In this document: positions 5,481 through 7,468 of the stretch, one piece after another
How positions within the stretch are numbered: the first letter of the stretch is position 1
Layout: every line of letters begins with the position of its first letter
Assembly (NCBI GenBank): GCA_002372775.1
Contig: DFIJ01000112.1
Location: 1-7,468, forward strand
DNA length: 7,468 bases
From: Christensenella sp. UBA3700
GTDB taxonomy: Bacteria; Bacillota; Clostridia; Christensenellales; UBA3700
Direction of reading: 5' to 3'
The notes under the pieces: generated by a model
What the model saw: the letters and a program-made list of their open reading frames with translations, nothing else
Database searches by the model: none
What the model was told of the DNA's origin: nothing
Translations under genes and position numbers: made by a program

Positions 5481-7468
5481 ATGCAAGTGCTTAAGAGAAA
5501 TTCTAAGAAAATCTTTATATTAAGCGTGTTAATTATAGCAATAGCTGTAATAGTTGCTTCTTTATGTTTTACAAATCAAATTCAATTTAACAGTTCAGAT
5601 ATTAATGCAAAAAGCGTATCTACAGACGTGGTTGCTTCTGATTTTTCAGGCGGCCTAGTTTCTGAAGGTGTTGGCCTTGCTGATGGTGCAGTACCATCTG
5701 GATATGTATCTGCAGTTGCGGCACAGCCAAGTGTAACAATCGGTAGCGTTACATATAACTCTGAAGATTATGTAGAAATTACAGATGATACAAGCCTAAA
5801 GAGTTTTTTAGCAGATAATGATGGTAAATATGGATGGCTTCATCCAGCAAATAATGCAACATATATCACATCAACAGTAACATATACTGGCACTTATTCT
5901 TTGACAGGTGTATTAGATGGATGTGGTTATGAGATAAGACTTGCAACATCTAGTAGTGATAGCGAGCAAAATAATGAACACAGCTATGGCGGTTTGGTAC
6001 AATCATGTGGAACAAATGGTGTTATTAAAAATTTAACAGTTTCATCATCTGCAAAATATACAAATAGTAGTGGAAGCAGCTGGGTTAAAAAGACACTTAA
6101 CATTGGTGTTATGGTTGGTATTGTTGAAGGCGGCACTATAGAAAACTGTAGAGTTAATTATTCAGGTACAGATAATTTTGCAGAATGTATGGTAACATCG
6201 CAAGCTTATGTAAATTTAGGTGCATTCTGTGGAAAGATTACTTCAGGATCAATTATAAATGTAACAACAAATCTAACAGGTAATTTAGCAATTAAAACTA
6301 CTAGACCAGGTATTGCTACAGATAATCGTGACGTTTATTTGTGTGCTGGTGCAATTATTGGTGAGATTAAGAATGATTGTACATTAAAAAATCTTACAGT
6401 TATTGGTACTGGAACAATTTCTGTAAATCGTGCAGATGGCCAAACAGGCCGTGGTGATGCTTATGGAAGAGTTGGTGCTGTTATTGGTGTGCAAACTGGT
6501 GGAGATATAACTGTATCTGGTATTAAAATCGGCGGCACTTTTACTGTAGCAGAACCACAAACAGGCAAAGAAAAGGCTAGAGGTCTAATTATTGGCGGCG
6601 GTTCTATAACAGCAAATTATGTATACTATAATTCAGATTCATATAATTGGTGTCATAATTTTTCACTTGAAAACTGGATGTCTGGTAAGGTCGAAAATAG
6701 CAGCGCTAATGATATTTATGAGTATTCAGTAACAGATGATCAAATTGGTTTCTGTCATAACAATGATGCAAAAGTTTGGATTGGCGAAGCGTCATCATAT
6801 TCAGGAAGCGGAACATCTATAACAGGTACTTTTGTTAGTTCTATTGAAATTGGCGAAGAAGATGTAGATATATCTAACGTAATAGGCGCAGCTGGAGTAG
6901 GCGCAAATAATGCATGCTATCCAGTAATTGCAAAAAGTGCTATCGATGGAGATATTGGTGGTTATTCTTTAGGTTATTATGCTTATGTAAATGAAGAAGC
7001 AACTACAGTAACATGTAAAAAGTCAACAGATGCAAGTGCTAATAATTTCTCATTTAGTACTACTAATACAACAAATAGATTCTCTGCTGCATATACAGGT
7101 TATGCATCAAATAGCTTTACTGTTACAGAAAAAGTATACAGAGGTAGTTCTGCTATTCAAAATTTCGTAGTAAGTATTAGTGGTTTTGAAAAGAGTGGTG
7201 CAGATAAGAATATTATTAATTCATCAACTACAGCATATACAGTATCAGGAACACATTCTAATAGTTCATATACTCGTACGGTTGGTCAAACCGAAACAGT
7301 ATATTATTTAGTTTATTCACAATCATATGAAGTTGAGCTTTTAATTAATAAGGCAACATTAACTGCTACTTTCACAAACGCAGGCTCTCAAAATAATGAA
7401 ATTGAATTTGATGGTAATCCACATAATATTACAGCTTCTATTACTGGATTCCTTGGACAAGATATTAA
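5481..7468 (+). CDS. Large surface protein with GLUG-like repeats and an MBG/YDG-type domain (3' end outside window)
   Basis: The frame is open without a stop from ATG 5481 to the window end: 662 codons plus two bases. A basic start (KRNSKK, 5-10) precedes a hydrophobic segment at 11-28, a signal or anchor like those of the operon proteins. A second domain region shows about five GLUG-like units, each a small hydrophobic/Gly strand followed by a turn and a 'xIxNxxV' strand. They lie near 170-187 (GGLVQSCGTNGVIKNLTV), 208-225 (IGVMVGIVEGGTIENCRV), 246-261, 287-307 and 331-350. GLUG repeats form beta-helical passenger regions in bacterial surface adhesins. From 622 onward, INKATLTATF then IEFDGNPHNITASITG fits the start of an MBG/YDG-type domain, usually repeated in long adhesins. 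The protein is rich in Ser, Thr, Asn and Gly. It has its own promoter after the operon. A role in adhesion or matrix is likely; the anchoring mechanism lies beyond the window. Confidence 0.85.
   Translation, partial: MQVLKRNSKKIFILSVLIIAIAVIVASLCFTNQIQFNSSDINAKSVSTDVVASDFSGGLVSEGVGLADGAVPSGYVSAVAAQPSVTIGSVTYNSEDYVEITDDTSLKSFLADNDGKYGWLHPANNATYITSTVTYTGTYSLTGVLDGCGYEIRLATSSSDSEQNNEHSYGGLVQSCGTNGVIKNLTVSSSAKYTNSSGSSWVKKTLNIGVMVGIVEGGTIENCRVNYSGTDNFAECMVTSQAYVNLGAFCGKITSGSIINVTTNLTGNLAIKTTRPGIATDNRDVYLCAGAIIGEIKNDCTLKNLTVIGTGTISVNRADGQTGRGDAYGRVGAVIGVQTGGDITVSGIKIGGTFTVAEPQTGKEKARGLIIGGGSITANYVYYNSDSYNWCHNFSLENWMSGKVENSSANDIYEYSVTDDQIGFCHNNDAKVWIGEASSYSGSGTSITGTFVSSIEIGEEDVDISNVIGAAGVGANNACYPVIAKSAIDGDIGGYSLGYYAYVNEEATTVTCKKSTDASANNFSFSTTNTTNRFSAAYTGYASNSFTVTEKVYRGSSAIQNFVVSISGFEKSGADKNIINSSTTAYTVSGTHSNSSYTRTVGQTETVYYLVYSQSYEVELLINKATLTATFTNAGSQNNEIEFDGNPHNITASITGFLGQDI

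Noticed and set aside
5550..5570. Lipobox-like sequence (VASLC, Cys29) in the large surface protein
   Set aside because: The residue before Cys is Leu, whereas lipoprotein signal peptidase needs Gly, Ala or Ser there.
1..7468. Alternative genetic code with TGA as tryptophan, suggested by low GC and absence of TGA stops in seven genes
   Set aside because: All tryptophans in the genes are TGG and no frame is extended or interrupted by TGA. Seven stop codons are too few to show avoidance.

Overview
The window is AT-rich DNA with tight gene spacing, strong AAAGGAG-type ribosome binding sites, AGA as a common arginine codon and only TAA/TAG stops. It looks like a low-GC Firmicute (Bacillota), probably an uncultured gut-type Clostridia or Bacilli lineage. 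That assignment rests on composition and gene families, since no taxonomic marker gene is present. All genes are on the + strand. No tRNA, rRNA, CRISPR array, transposase or known riboswitch was seen.

Positions 1-5145 hold an apparently single operon of seven genes, the first cut by the window edge. In order: the C-terminal part of a soluble coiled-coil protein; an ER-type (SipW-like) signal peptidase I; a membrane-anchored or secreted TasA/camelysin-like protein; a second SipW-like signal peptidase; and three small exported proteins. The first of these three is a secreted beta-type protein of unknown family, the second carries BspA-type leucine-rich repeats, and the third is TasA-like. Genes overlap or are separated by 0-17 bases, and several starts probably depend on translational coupling (GTG and TTG starts occur).

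Positions 5146-5480 are a 335-base noncoding gap. It begins with a hairpin that may terminate the operon and continues as very AT-rich DNA with short repeats. It ends with a sigma-A-like promoter and a strong ribosome binding site.

From 5481 to the right edge runs the 5' part of a large surface protein: a signal/anchor segment, GLUG-like repeats, then the start of an MBG/YDG-type domain. It has no stop in the window.

The likely theme is a cell-surface or biofilm-matrix locus. It resembles in logic the Bacillus tapA-sipW-tasA operon, in which a dedicated ER-type signal peptidase processes fibre-forming substrates. Here two divergent peptidases are interleaved with four different small substrates and followed by a large adhesin-like protein. 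Two features are unusual. Both peptidases carry a long charged cytoplasmic tail ending in nearly the same 12-residue motif, and one substrate appears to be a leucine-rich-repeat protein. The role of the whole locus is inferred from families and arrangement.
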